Assembly (NCBI GenBank): GCA_003024785.1
Contig: PUQB01000171.1
Span: 165,001-229,000, forward strand
Origin: Selaginella tamariscina
Lineage: Eukaryota; Streptophyta; Lycopodiopsida; Selaginellales; Selaginellaceae
Reading direction: 5' to 3'
Length of the DNA: 64,000 nucleotides
Both the position numbers and the translations under genes were made by a program. A model generated the notes under the pieces. The model was not told the origin of the DNA, did not search any database, and was given only the letters and a program-made list of their open reading frames with translations. Positions 1-12,768 of this stretch are shown piece after piece; positions within the stretch are counted from its first letter, which is position 1; every line of letters begins with the position of its first letter.

Positions 1-2
1 TG

Positions 3-498
<496 letters not shown>

Positions 499-850
499 TT
501 AATTTAGTTAATTAAATCTGAAGCATTTATTTATTAAATATTTAACCACATTATTTAATAATAAGCTTATAAATTTTTATAAAAAATCTTAAATATTTTA
601 TTATTAATTAATTTTAAATTATAAAACAAAGATTGTATGTGCTTGCTCAAGCCACGACAGGCCACTTGTACGTAGGTAAAATCGGACGGTTGAAATTCGA
701 ATCCAACGGTCCGGATTGAATAAAACCTTGAACACACATTTGTTATGAAATGTGAAAGGAGAAATCCAGCGAGTATGTGGCATTAAGGGTTCCGAGAAAA
801 TGGGGAAGCGTCTTCTTAGGGCGCCGCTTTGAGCGCTTCAAGAACAGGCT
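499..850 (+). promoter_or_regulatory. RPB5-PHT4 intergenic spacer, likely PHT4 promoter and 5' UTR
   Basis: About 350 bp separate the RPB5 stop from the first plausible PHT4 ATG. The first part is AT-only spacer. From about 640 the composition rises toward that of genic DNA, consistent with a promoter and leader. No clear TATA box or other element could be assigned. Confidence 0.4.
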
Positions 851-1335
851 ATGGCGGCTGTAATTTCTTCCACAATGTCGTGCTCTCGGCTTATTTTTCT
901 CAAAGGCAAGCTTAATCTTCACTTATCTCGCGACATAATCACATTATTACCTCCAATCTCATGTAATTTGTGTATAATGTATGTATATCTTCTGGATATT
1001 AATATGAGACAGGTGCATATGTTGCGTTCTCATCTCGAGATTGCCACAATTTTATATAAAAATCCTTGTAGATATCATCATTGACGATAGCCCCTGATGT
1101 ATATGTATGTGTGTTTGTATGTATGTAAAGGTAGGTCGTTGGTGCACTTACATTTATTTTGGTTATTTTTCAGGTGGCTTATCACTCCCAGAAAAGAAGA
1201 CTTTAACTTACATCCAAATGCAAGCAGCAGAAGACAGATGTTTCATGGCAATGCAAAGCTCAGGATAGGCAGAGCAAGAGTAAAAATATACTGCTGGGGA
1301 ACACCAGAAGGTAGCACGCGCACACACACACACAC

Positions 1336-1384
<49 letters not shown>

Positions 1385-4300
1385 TTGCAAACATAGTAAT
1401 AACACAATTTTAAGTATAGACTCATGTTTCAGAGAAGCTTTACAAAGCGTCTCTCTCGTACTCTCTCTACACACACACACACACACAGCTCATGCCAGAA
1501 ATGATTAACAGGTAACATTACCTTGATGGTTCTTGAGGTGATTATTACAAAAGTGTAGAAGATTCTTATACATCTCTGTGTGCATATATAGATACACATG
1601 TGTGTGCTTAAAATGTATACTTTCTTACAATTCTACATGTTACCAGAACGCTATGTTCTAACTCTTAACGCAGCCAAATATGTATTGTATATTTTGTTAC
1701 TTTTACACATACAAACGCGCAACACACACACACGCACACAGAGGGATTTTGAATATCTTCTTACAGGGATTGAACTGGGGAGTGAGAATATAAAGAATGA
1801 ACAAGAGAAGGAGCAGCTCAAGCTTATAAATGGTGCACCAGTAGAAGTTACTTCACAGGCACCAGCAGAAGTCACTTCACCATCAAGTCCAGATAAAGTA
1901 AAGTCATGGCTTGGGCGAATCCCAAAGCGTTGGCAAATTGTTACTCTTTGCTTCTTCGCGTTCCTCCTCTGCAATATGGATAGGGTATGTTACACACACA
2001 CGTATATACAGATATCTGTACGTGTTTGCATGTGCATGTGTTGGAGCGATTACATGTCTATGTATACACATATACAGAGGTTCCAAGTACCGTGATGTGC
2101 TTCTGTACACATTTTGTATAGCGTTGTGTTTATATAGCCTATGGTATTATGTTTATTTATTGGGAGATGCGTATTATATTGTTAGAATACATCAAGTGTA
2201 ATTCTATTTGAATTATTTTGACTCAGTAACCATCGCGATTACTGATGCCCCCCGCCCCCGCCCCCTCACACGCAAACACGCTCGCACCCACGCACGCATA
2301 GATACAATAAAACGTATGTGTGTGATGTAAGATAGCAAGATGTGATAAATATACATGTAGGAATATATCCTGATTATTATCAACAGTCTTTTGCTATAGG
2401 TGAATATGAGCATTGCAATTCTGCCAATGGCTTCTGAGTTTCAGTGGAATTCTACAACAGTTGGGTTGGTCCAATCCTCGTTCTTCTGGGGTTACTTGCT
2501 CACTCAAGTATGTTTATACATCCAATCAAGTGTTATAACATTAACTGATTAATATAGATTAATATGTTACTTTAGTTATATAACATCAATAAGCAAAATC
2601 TACCGATATAAATCAAGTATGTTATTGTGAGTATTAATACCTCACTTGCTTCATACATGCCGTGAATCCAGTAACATTCTATAACAAATACCATATACTT
2701 TGAGATATGTCATGATGTTTTAGAATGGATAATTGACCAATAAAATATCGTGTATTCAATATAGTTAATAGTACTTCATACAAATTTCTTCAAGATACCT
2801 CTATATTTTTGGTTAATTTTTATATAATAGTTTATTCTAATAATAATGGTTGAATAAATATCGATTTTATTTATATACTTATACAGATTGCTGGAGGAAT
2901 ATGGGCGGACAGTATTGGTGGTAAACGAGTTTTGGGATTTGGAGTAATCTGGTGGTCAGCTGCTACTGTTTTAACACCATTTGCGGCAAAGTCGGGTTAC
3001 CTGTTTTATTTGCTGTCCGAGCCTGCATGGGAATTGGTGAGGTATAACACTTCATAATATTTTCACTAAATACATTATGAACTTTCATATGTTTAATATG
3101 TTTTATCTTTTACTATATAACGGAGTAGTTTCCTATTTGTTAAAAAAAAAAAATTTAATTAATATTTTATATCCTTAACAGGGAGTTGCAATGCCTGCAA
3201 TGAATAATCTATTATCTAAATGGATACCTGTTACTGAAAGGAGTCGATCCCTTGCACTTGTGTACAGTGGAATGTATCTGGGATCTGTAACAGGGCTTGC
3301 ATTCTCACCAGCTTTGATCCACAAGTTTAACTGGCCTTCTGTATTCTTCACTTTTGGCTCTCTGGGTGCGGTCTGGTTTGCTCTATGGGAACGGAATGTG
3401 AGTGTCTCTCTCTCTCTATATATATATATCTATCTATCTATTCTGTATGAATAGATAGATAGATAGATAGATGTATGTGTTACTCTCCGTGCATGCATGT
3501 TTTATGTAGATAAGTATCTGTACACTAAGATAGTATTGTAAATTTATTTATAGATATGAGTGTGTGTGTATATACTTACAAATAACTATGTATTTCTGAA
3601 TTTGGATATATATATATCTATAGGCTTGCAGCTCACCTGCCGAAGATACAACTTTATCTGAAGAAGAGAAACAGTATATACTCGGAAACGATGCTCAAGC
3701 TAAAGTACCAATTGGTAAAATACCATGGGGACAGATATTATCCAAGTCATCGTCTGGGCATTAATAGTATGCCATTTCTGCCACAACTGGGGTACATTCA
3801 TACTTTTAACATGGATGCCAACGTATTATAATCAGGTAATAATCATGTTTTAGTTAAACTTAAAGTTAAGTATAATTTAATTTGTAACTATGCAGGTTTT
3901 GGGATTCAATTTAATGGAGTCTGGTATGTTTTCGGTCCTTCCGTGGTTAACAATGGCAGTTTCAGCAAATGTTGGTGGATGGATTGCTGATAACCTTGTT
4001 AAAAAGGGAGTTTCAGTCACATTAGTTCGAAAGGTGTGCGTGTGCGTGTGCGTGTGCGTGTGTGTTAAGCAATATACCATTGACATACGTATTCCTAATA
4101 TTGTTTGCAGATTATGCAATCCGTAGGATTCCTAGGCCCTGCGTTTTTCCTTACACAACTCAGCCACATCCGGTCTCCTACGGAGGCAGTCATGTGCATG
4201 ATGGCCTCTCAAGTAAGACTTAATATATGTGTACATGTGTGTGCGTGGTGTGTGTATATATACGTAATCTATATGTTGTGTGTATGTATATAATGTTTTA

Positions 4301-4726
4301 TAACGTATATAACCAGTGTTTTTTTCTTGAGCAGGGCTCAGATGCCTTCTCTCAGTCAGGATTATATTCCAATCATCAAGACATTGGTCCTCGCTATGCG
4401 GTAAGTTTTAAGTATTTAATTGATTAATTTAATACAGCTTTTATTGTGTAAATATGAATTAATATATTTATTTTCCAGGGGGTGTTGCTGGGACTTTCCA
4501 ACACAGCAGGAGTCCTTGCTGGTGTTATAGGAACTGCTGCTACAGGATACATACTGCAACATGGTGTGTGTGTGTGTGTGTGTGTCTACACTATACAGTC
4601 TGATTATATATATATATATATGAGATTATATATTACAGGAACGTGGGACGATGTATTCAAGGTGGCAGTTGGGTTGTATTTTTTATATGGAATATCTTTT
4701 CAACAGGGGAGAGAGTTTTTGATTGA
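851..4726 (+). CDS. PHT4;4: PHT4;4-like plastid anion transporter (MFS), only copy with 5' exons
   Basis: Major facilitator transporter of the plant PHT4/ANTR family; Arabidopsis PHT4;4 is a chloroplast-envelope phosphate/ascorbate carrier. The first exons (851-about 961 and 1174-1310) look like a plastid transit peptide but are uncertain. Later exons are clear: 1767-1984 (IPKRWQIVTLCFFAFLLCN), 2400-2507 (VNMSIAILPMASEFQW), 2887-3041, 3182-3397 (GVAMPAMNNLLSKWIPV), 3624-3835 (WGTFILLTWMPTYYNQ), 3896-4033, 4111-4212 (IMQSVGFLGPAFFLTQLSH), 4335-4400 (GSDAFSQSGLYSNHQDIGP), 4479-4563 and 4639-4726 (TWDDVFKVAVGLY). All have GT-AG borders. The frame breaks in the 2887 exon (before RACMGIGE), in the 3624 exon (one base short against copy 2) and in the last exon (10 bp short against copy 2). 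It is therefore either a recent pseudogene or a sequence with errors. The tandem duplication starts inside the intron after 3397. Confidence 0.9.
3398..3480. repeat. CT/TA/GATA microsatellite at left duplication breakpoint
   Basis: Just after the 3397 splice donor lie (TC)n, (TA)n, (TATC)n and (GATA)n. To the right, from about 3470, the sequence matches copies 2 and 3 (starting gttactctccgtgcatg). To the left there is no match in copies 2 or 3. This is the left edge of the duplicated unit, inside a PHT4 intron. Confidence 0.85.
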
Positions 4727-5210
4727 GAAATGGGAAGTTCCACTCAGATTAGACCTAGTTACAAGTAAGCTTATAAAAATTAAATGAAATTAGTAAAAAT
4801 TATATCATTTAAATTAATTTTAAATTAATTTTAAATAATAGAACCTTTTAAATTAATATTTAAACCTTAATTCATGTGTAACTATTTAAAACTAAAAACT
4901 CATATATACAAATTGACACTCCCATTATTTAATCATAATTATTAATTAATTAGTAAATATTAGCACTAATTTTGAAAAAGAAAATCTTATATATTGTCTT
5001 TCTATTTAAAATCCATATAAAATTGTTAAATAATAAGCTAATTAATTATAATATGTATAAGGGCAACTTCACATATATTTGAATTTTACACATTTATAAA
5101 TTGTAATTATATATTATTGATTCACATTTGAATGACTTAAGATTTAATCAACACAGACGCATGCATGTGTGTTTATTTAAATAACGTTGCTTGTTTCATC
5201 GTCTAAATTC

Positions 5211-5246
<36 letters not shown>

Positions 5247-5755
5247 ACAATATAATGTGTATGTTAAGTAAATATAGTAAATTATGTATGATTATTATTA
5301 TTTCTTGCATAAAATTTATGTATTTAAAGCATATTAATTCTTCAAATGGTAAAAACATAACCTAATTCTACTTTATATTAAACAATAGGTATGATTAGTC
5401 TAAAGGGGATTCCCATATAAGCCTCTGACCCACTTAAGGGTGTTAAGGGGGTTTAGGATAATTTTGGTTAATTTTAAATATAAATATTATTTAATCTTAA
5501 AGTTAGAGTTATCAATCAACAAAGACATTAAAATTCTTAAAGGTGAAAAAAGTATTAATTTTTATTATAACCTTTATTTTTACTTTGAAACATTATTATT
5601 AACATATTATAATTGGTGTCCAACCTCTAACGAGTGAGCAACAATCTCACTTGTCTTGTTTGACTTAGGTCTTTTAGGGGTGGTTTTAAAGATCGGTTTA
5701 AGATGTTGACTCACTAACACTAGGGTTAGCCCACTCACACAAGTCGCAGAAAAAA
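4727..5755. other. AT-rich intergenic spacer
   Basis: This spacer holds AT-rich unique sequence, a (TA)n run near 5215-5240 and a block near 5350-5420 containing acataacctaattc. That block resembles sequence found again near 8185 and 20805, so it may belong to a dispersed repeat. No gene is seen. Confidence 0.6.
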
Positions 5756-6330
5756 TCTGTGGTTGTACTCGGAGGAGCTGAGTTTTTAGGTTTTTACATG
5801 TGCATGCGCTTGGCTTGGGACGTTGCAATCGATAGTTTCAGAGACGAGAAACAGCTTGAACTTGAAATGCAAAGGAGGAGAGTTACAGTTTTACATAGGG
5901 ATACCAAGGTGCAATTAGTAGAGGTAGATCTTCTAAAGACAGATACCATGAAGCAACTGCTTAAGGAGCATGACTTTTGGATGGTGGTGCACTTGGTGCA
6001 GAGGGAATGCAGGAAGAATGCCGAGCTCAACACGCGTTTAACCAAACAGACTTTTAATCTTTGTACCAAATTTAACGTGGAAGAATTGGTATAGGTGTCA
6101 CCTTATTTTGGCTTTGGTACATCCGAGTACTATGGAGAAACGACTGCTAAAAGTCTGTTTAATAGCTTACTGAAGGATTCTCAACTACATGTGAGTATGT
6201 TGCGCATGTCTATTGTATATGGAGATTACACCAGGACAGACATGTAGTGCGTGTGCTTAGCTACATGCAAAAAGAGAAGACGAGGGTGATCAATGTGGGG
6301 GTGGGAAATCCAGTGCATGACCGTGAGTAA
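5740..6330 (+). pseudogene. Decayed UDP-glucuronate 4-epimerase-like (GAE) extended SDR
   Basis: An intronless relic of an NAD-dependent sugar epimerase. VVVLGGAEFLG lies where GAE enzymes have the TGAAGFVG nucleotide-binding loop. VQLVEVDLLKTD and VVHLVQ match the following strands, and MLRMSIVYGDYTRTDM matches the LRFFTVYGPWGRPDM block. A stop follows NVEELV at 6094. The catalytic YxxxK is not preserved in EYYGETTAKS. Copies 1 and 3 lack a 109-bp segment that copy 2 keeps. Plant GAE genes are normally intronless, so a retrocopy need not be invoked. Homology is convincing by motif order, but the protein is far from any typical GAE. Confidence 0.6.
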
Positions 6331-6585
6331 CTTATAAGAGAAATAAGCTTGGTTATAAATAAGACTGTGCTGTTTAGTTTTGTGCCCAACCCACACAAGT
6401 TCAAGAATGATGCATTTGAACCATTTGTACCTCTGAATGCTGAATTTAATAAGTCTGTGCCTATCCACCAAGGGATTACAGACCTGAATTTGCTGCTTGT
6501 AGAAACGTGTAACTGCTTTGCAAATTGCATTTAAAAGGAGTAGACTTCTATTAATGTGTTGTATAACAACGTATGTACTCGTCTT

Positions 6586-6880
6586 GTCCATGTGTATGTG
6601 ATTATGGTAATCATGAGCTTTATCCAGTGCATGTATGTCTGGATCAATGTAGAAAGCCAGTGTGCTGAAGATTATCCTGTCCATGTGTATGTGATTATGG
6701 TAATCACGAGCTTTATCCAGTGCATGTATGTCTGAATCAATGTAGAAAGCCAGTGTGTTGGAGATTATCCTTGAGTGCCTGTCCATGTGTATGTGATTAT
6801 GGTAATCACGAGCTTTATCCAATGCATGTATGTCTGGATTAATGTAGAAAGCCAGTGTGCTGGAGATTATCCTTGAGTGC
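6586..6880 (+). repeat. Minisatellite, three units of about 93-102 bp
   Basis: Three direct units each begin tgtccatgtgtatgtgatt and include tatggtaatca and gaaagccagtgtg. Unit length is about 93 bp for the first and about 102 bp for the others. The array lies just downstream of the GAE-like relic and is present in all three large copies. In copy 2 two units stay open in frame and would encode a cysteine-rich 34-residue repeat. Confidence 0.9.
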
Positions 6881-8400
6881 CTTATTCAACAGCTTAACAA
6901 TTGTTCTAGTGATATATGTGTGCCCATTACACATAGATTCTCTAAAATCACACCCTCCAGTTACTCAAGCTGCTATAGTTTATTATAATTTGAAGAAGTT
7001 CAAAAATAATTGTCCATATAATCACATTTTTTAAGAACAACAATTTCAACGTATATACATTTAAATTCAATACAAATACATATACACTAAACGTGTATAT
7101 GCATTATACATTTATCAAGAATATTATGCTTATGTATCTATATGCATACATACATAACACTATGAACACACATTCACACACAAGATTATAAACAATGCAG
7201 ACAAACATATATGTATATATGTATGTATGCACATGAATGCATATGTTTATATATGATATACACCTGTATATCCAAACCAAGGCACATGTCTTTGCTATGT
7301 ATTCAATATGCTCTTGTTTCTTCTATTTAAATATTCAAGAAGTTAAATTAACACCCAAGCATCACATTTGTTCTTATAATCTACGTACGATTTGATCAAA
7401 GGCATATATTTTCACACACACACCACCTATCGGAATTTCACAATACATAAACCACATCACACACACACACACATGCACACACACACACATAGTTTCTTAT
7501 TTAAAATTTCACATTTTTTATTTGATAAATATAATTCTAGATTGTATTTTTTAATAAGAGATTTACATTTCTAACTATTAACAATCTCTACCAAGAGATG
7601 TGATGTTGTGATTAAGATTTATTATTAATGTAAGAAAATATAACTTTAGGTTAAAATATACTACTTTAAAGAATTTTAAATTTCCATGAGTTCCTAATTA
7701 AAAAATTGAGATTTGCTATTAATAAAAATTATTTATTATAATAGACATAATTCATAGGTTTACCTAAAAGTAATAAATACTTGATTTAATTAATTATCTT
7801 CCGAAAGACGCTCAAATGGGCAGGCATTATTTTATGGATTGATATTTAAATATAAAATATTTTAAATAAATAAATAATTTAAATATTCGATTAATCTAAT
7901 AAAATATTGTCATGAGGATTATAATATTAATTAATATAAGTACATAATTTGTATAAATTATTAGTAAATTAGTTTATTCACTCTGACTGCTAATAAATTT
8001 TAGTATTATAATAAACTGAAAAATAACTTTTAAAGAAAACTTATATAAGTTTCGGCTATCTTATGGGTTTTTAATTCTAGTCACGGTTTAAGACTTCTAA
8101 ATCTTGTTCTTGTATATTATTTCTATATTGTCATTTTCTACTTTAAAGTTAAAAAATTTCATATTAAAATTTTAAATGATAAAACATAATCTAGTTCCAT
8201 TTGTAAGCACTATCTATATATTATATATATGCTAACAATTTAAATGTTGAAGTTAAGAACAATTTTAATGAACACACATGTATATAATCAGTAAACAATG
8301 TATATTATTTTTACCTGCTGCCAGACATTTGTTCCAGAACAGGTGTATGTTGTATATATACATATATATGTGTGTGCAACAATATATAGTACACTTTTTT
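6881..8400. other. AT-rich intergenic tract with microsatellites
   Basis: Low-complexity AT-rich DNA with (CA)n at 7455-7490, scattered TATG/CATA runs and no supportable gene. The part from about 8150 (ttaaaatttcatatta-like, then acataatctagttcc) resembles the stretch near 20770 that leads into the second tRNA-Leu relic. Confidence 0.55.
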
Positions 8401-8414
8401 AAGGTGAGTTATCA

Positions 8415-8495
8415 TCCTAAATGCTAGTTAATCTAAGACATCAGATTAAGATTCTGATCCACAAAGAGTGAGTTAAGAAGCTCACTATCAACAAA
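8415..8495 (+). pseudogene. tRNA-Leu(AAG)-like relic, locus A copy 1
   Basis: The block agttaatctaagacatcag, then attaagattctgatcc, matches the D arm, anticodon arm (TCAGA, loop with AAG, TCTGA) and start of the variable arm of plant tRNA-Leu(AAG). It ends near ctatcaac, compatible with the 3' acceptor strand. The 5' part is shortened here; copy 3 (61471-61553) keeps aaatgggcgagttaatct. The T arm is degenerate, so this is a relic or SINE-like fragment, not a working tRNA. Confidence 0.5.
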
Positions 8496-8661
8496 TTTTT
8501 GTAAATAAACCAAATGCTCCATACTTTGAAATGCAAAAGAATCGTATGTTTGTATATATATGTGTGTGTGAACAATGTGTAAGAAGACAACAGAGTTTTA
8601 ATTCAATGTGATTAAAAAATATATACAACATCCCATTGATGATAGAATTTGGGCCCCTTTG

Positions 8662-8907
8662 TTAGAAGGGGATAGCACTGGAGACTCTGGGATAGACGAC
8701 TCTCACCGGATGCCCCATAATCCGGCGACCCTTGAGATGACGGAACGGGTAAACGATCGCTCCAACAGGCCACTCAACAACAGCCGCGATCGCAAACGCC
8801 ACGAATCCAAGCGTCGGACCGACCACCTTCACATGGCACGGATTCTGCCGAGTCCCGCATTCCACACACGTCGGGACGGTGTGCCTCCTGGTCGTCACTG
8901 TTGCCAT
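8662..8907 (-). CDS. Small conserved cysteine-containing membrane protein, intact copy
   Basis: An 81-residue protein from ATG at 8907. It begins MATVTTRRH, then a CVECGTRQNPCHV segment (C-x2-C-x5-C-H, possible metal site). Next comes one hydrophobic stretch (about residues 30-53, VGPTLGFVAFAIAAVVEWPVG), then basic RHLKGRRIMGHP and the C-terminus VVYPRVSSAIPF. I recall short plant proteins of this layout with a similar C-terminal end but cannot name the family. Composition is much less AT-rich than the surroundings. Copies 2 and 3 have lost the SSAIPF end, so this is the only intact copy in the window. The Harbinger element sits about 400 bp upstream of its start. Confidence 0.75.
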   Translation of the reverse strand: MATVTTRRHTVPTCVECGTRQNPCHVKVVGPTLGFVAFAIAAVVEWPVGAIVYPFRHLKGRRIMGHPVRVVYPRVSSAIPF

Positions 8908-9306
8908 TGATCCAATCGAATCGAGTCGAGGAAGAAGAAATCTATAAACAAGTTTTTTATATCTAGCTGCATTTGTGGGAAGAAACTTATATATACAGGA
9001 TAGAAAACATGTAGGATCGTGACACGAGTTAGAACCGACCGTACAGATTGTGGATTAGATATTAGACACCTGGCACGTCAATGTCTGCGGAACCTTTCTT
9101 ATTGTGCCAGGTGGCAATACTTAATTAAAATTCATGAACACATGGCATGTTGAAGCATCTGGCATGGGGCTTTAAACACGTGTTCAATTGACATATGTAC
9201 ATAAGCCTTGAATAGAAAGGGGAAAAAATAAGCATATGACACATGGGAAAAAGGGCGGATAATGGCACGTGGAATGAAAAATCTCCTTTCCCATAGCAAC
9301 AGATAG
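8908..9306 (-). promoter_or_regulatory. Upstream region of small membrane protein gene
   Basis: About 400 bp upstream of the ATG, well conserved in all three copies. It includes two copies of an acacgtg-type G-box core (near 9177-9184 and 9240-9275) and a repeated ggcacgt/ccaggtggc pattern. The Mutator-like element of copy 2 inserted 45 bp upstream of the equivalent ATG. Regulatory function is inferred only. Confidence 0.4.
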
Positions 9307-9699
9307 TAGGGCCTCCGCACCCACTTTTTATTTTTGAATGGAACTTTTCAAAAAGTTTTTTGGGTTTTAATATTCATTCTGCACCGGTCAAAAAAGTGAA
9401 ATATATCAATATCTTTTTTGAGTTTACTTTTTAAGTATATTCTTTTAAAAGAAAAGTTAAAGGGTACCAAAAAAGATTTCAATCTGCACTTAAATTAAAA
9501 GATTCTTTTAAAAGTGCCTCTCTGCACACAACCCCTTTTAAGTTAAAATTTTTTGGATTGAAAATTCAAATTCAAATTTCAAATTTATATTCAAACTCAA
9601 GCTCAAGAGTGGCAAGCAATCCACTGAGCAATTGCATTTTGCACCACCTTCCCTCATCCGTCTCGGGTGCTCTCTCTACATCCTCCTCCTCAGTCCTCC

Positions 9700-10940
9700 C
9701 CAGCATCCTCTCTCGCTCCGCAAGCAAAGCCTCTGCATCGGTTGTCCTTGAAATCAAATGAGCAAGTTGTGCAAATGCAACAACTTGCCCAAATGTTGGG
9801 CATGTTTTCCACGCTCATCGCCTGTTTGTAATCTACGAACCTGAACTTCTGCTTGAGCAGGCCGAAAGCATTCTCCACGACGACGCGAGCCTTCCTGTGT
9901 TCCTTGTTGTAGTTCACCATGATCGCGGTTGATCCGGCTCCATCTGAAATACACCAAACTGAATATTGAAAATGAAGATTCACACAACTATACCTTTGTA
10001 TGGCGTCATGATCTGTGGTCGGAGCTCGTATCCCTGGTCTGCGACAAAGTACGGCTTCACCCTCTGGTCGAAAAGAATCACCTCGGGCTCCTGTAAAACT
10101 TCTCCATGCTGAAGCTGGCCGCTGATGGAGCTATTCCTCCAGACCCTCATGTCATGCAAGCTCCCTTCATACACACAAATAAGTAAAGACGAATGCAGCA
10201 AATAAAACAAGTACCTGGCCACCCAGCATAAACATCGATGAACCTCTTGCGAGCATCAACAATCGCTTGCATGACAATTGAGTAGTCGTTTTTCTTGTCG
10301 TAGTAGTCCATGCCGCTGCCCTCCGGCTGGTTGATCAGAAAGTGAGTGCAATCGAGAGCCCCGACCACATTCGGAAGTGTCGTCCTCGTCACCCTCTGAA
10401 ACTCGGTTGCTGCACTCACAATCTCCTCCTCAGTCTCCGGAAGCTTGATCACATACGCGAAGACCTCTGTGATTGCCGCGCAAGTGTCCAACAAGATCTC
10501 GGTGAAAGTGGACTTCCCGATCGCGTACAACTCGGAGATGGTCTTCACGTCTGAGCTGTGGATCAACTTGTGGAGAGTCGCTGCAACTCGAACTCGGACC
10601 GGAATAGCAGACCGGTAGTGGGTATTCTGTCGCTGGATCACCGGTGCTAGTTTCTCGCACAGAAAGTCGAAGCTGCTACGAGACATCATCAGCATCTCGT
10701 ACCACCTCTTGTCGTCGTAGAACTCGCACATGAAGATCCGGAACCAGGTGATCGATCTCGGCTTCACCCACCACTCACCCTCCTTCATCAACATTGTCCT
10801 TGCGGCTGCTCCAATCTGGTCCAGATGTTGCTGGTACAGCGGCATCTCCTCGTCCTCCTCGTTGTCATCGTCTTGTAGTTCTCGGAGTTGGGCGCTCAAG
10901 GACTCGACAAGCATGTTGAACACTTGAAGGCCGGTCAATA
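9700..10940 (-). CDS. Harbinger DDE transposase (HARBI1-like nuclease)
   Basis: Read on the minus strand from about 10940 through three exons. The first exon encodes WFRIFMCEFYDDKRWYEML, a helical region, and VVGALDCTHFLIN, which holds the first catalytic Asp. A donor follows YAGWPG at about 10216; the exon at about 10164-9998 encodes SLHDMRVWRNS and YFVADQGYELRPQIMTPY (second Asp). The last exon begins near 9943 and encodes NKEHRKARVVVENAFGLLK, which holds the catalytic Glu. All three DDE residues are therefore present. The C-terminus runs into CTTCSFDFKDN near 9740. The exact start and stop are uncertain. It probably acts with the Myb-like partner encoded upstream. Confidence 0.88.
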
Positions 10941-10993
10941 TGAGCGACAAGATGAACATCAACAGCTGAAATAACAACAAAAACATTCATCTC

Positions 10994-12768
10994 TTAGAAA
11001 CCAGCTTTTCTAAATGCAAGTACATGCTCCACTCTTCTACTCTTTGTCACTCGAGTCTTCATCTTCCGGAGCTGTAGCATCTTCTGCAGGAGCCGAGGGT
11101 GGAGGAGGGGAGGAGGAGCTGCTCTACCTTGCATCAGCTGGCCAAACACATCCCCCAACTTCGAGAATGACTGAGCAAAGAGCAAGGTGGCATCTGCGGT
11201 CTTTTGAGCAATTTCCAACGTCCTCTCGAACTGCTGCATCTTCATCTCCCGGTTCTTCTTCATGTTCTTGCTCAGCATCTCGCTGCTGCTTTGCAAGGCA
11301 TCCGCCACCGTGTCCTTTGTCTTCTTTCCTTTCTTCTTCCCCGTGCTCCCGGCCACTGAGTCTCCATCACCACCAGCCTGGGTTTTTGAGCTCGGGTTTG
11401 CAGCCCCGGATCCTGCACTCGGGTTTGCAGCTCGGGATTCCAAACTCGGGTCTGCAGGCTGAGATTCCGAGCTCAGGTGTGCAGGCTCCTCTCGGGAAGC
11501 TTCCGGCTCGGTCTGATCTGGGAGGTTGGACTCGGGTTCCCCGGTTTCAGGGGTTCCCGAGTTGCTTGTTGGTGCTCCAGATTGCCGAGCTGATGAAGAG
11601 TTGAAGATGCTGCGGGGCGTGATGACGGCTCGATCCGCCATCCACTCATCAAAGGCCTCAAACACCTCGTACTTGAACACCTTGGGCAGCTTGGCGTTGG
11701 AGGCCTTCTTCTCCTCCGCTGTCATCATCCAGTAGCTCGGGCCTCCTCCGGTGTGCTTGGCATGGTAATCCTTGATCTCCCTGTAGTGGCAGATAGTTCG
11801 ATCCCACTTGCCGTTGACTTGAGGCCCGTCCCGCGGCACACCGGTCTCCTGAGCGAGTGTAGCAGCCAACTCAGCCCAGCGCTTGGTTGCATTCCCGGAG
11901 GTGAGAGCTGCCATCTTGTCGTCTCGGTATCGCTGCTCCTGCTCTTTCTTCAACCGGACAAGGGTGATGGTCTCCTTGGTGGTCCAGTTCTTGCCCCGAG
12001 TAGAGTCATCGTCGCCATCGTCCTGTTCTTGCATGCAGCTAAGCTACTAATGGAAAGAGAGAGAGATACATACCTCGTCATCGTTCTGCTCCGGTGGCGG
12101 TTGATCAGCTCTGCCTCTCTTGCGATCCACGAGTTCCAGCTGGTGCTTTTCTTCGGCGTCCAGCTGCAGTGGGAGCTGGAATGAAAGAAACCAAAAAATA
12201 TGAACCTGATTGATCAGCAAGTTGAAGTTCATACCTGTTTGATCAAGCATGATCACGTCCGGATCATCACCACCAGCCTGCCGCTGCTGCATCCTCCTTG
12301 CCACTTCCGCTTCCACACTCAATGCTGCATCCCGACTCCATTGGGATCCGCCCGTTGCTCCCGGATGAGGCACACTTGGAGCTCCCGGAATGGGAAGCCT
12401 GGGAAGCCCGAGAAGCTCCCGGGAAACCATTGGTACCCGGGAATGCTCCACTTGGAGCTCCCGGGAATGCCCCGCCACCTTGAGCGCCTCCACTCGGGCT
12501 CCCCGGATTGTAGCTCGGGAATGCCCCGGGCGGGAATGCCCCCACCTGCTGGAGCGCCACCTTGAGGTGGCGGGAATGCCCCAGGCGGGAATGCCCCGCC
12601 ACCTGCTGCTGGAGCTGGAGCAGCACCTCCAGTAGGGCTCCCGGGATTGTATCCCGGGAATGGAGCTGCTGGAAACCCCAAACCTGATGATGCCGGTGAT
12701 GCCGGAGAACTCGAGTAGCCGGAGAAGCCTGTAAGATCCATGGATCCGGCATCTGATCGTCGCTCCAT
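10994..12768 (-). CDS. Harbinger Myb/SANT-like DNA-binding protein
   Basis: This is the second standard Harbinger gene, thought to bring the nuclease to the element ends. The first exon (from about 12768) encodes a Gly/Pro/Ala/Phe-rich region with repeated GAFP blocks and several frame changes. A middle exon near 12178-12070 encodes LDAEEKHQLELVDRKRGRAD. The main exon (12034-10994) encodes a trihelix-like region, NWTTKETITLVRLKKEQEQR then NATKRWAELAATL and VNGKWDRTICHYREIKDYH. A Ser/Pro-rich linker with repeated PS-AANPS units and a C-terminal helix follow. The N-terminal exon structure is uncertain because of the repeats. Confidence 0.8.

Noticed and set aside
1097-1425. Open frames over CA/TA repeats on both strands
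   Set aside because: Simple-sequence translation (HTHTH, YIYIY) with no homology; the plus-strand part overlaps a likely transit-peptide exon.
6226-6822. 198-codon minus-strand frame with DYHNHIHMD repeats
   Set aside because: It is the complement of the minisatellite and the GAE relic, with no independent support.
8608-8910. 100-codon plus-strand frame
   Set aside because: It is the complement of the conserved small membrane protein on the minus strand.
11014-11604. 196-codon plus-strand frame opposite the Harbinger Myb-like gene
   Set aside because: It is the complement of the real minus-strand exon; its Ser/Pro-rich composition mirrors that exon and it has no domain.
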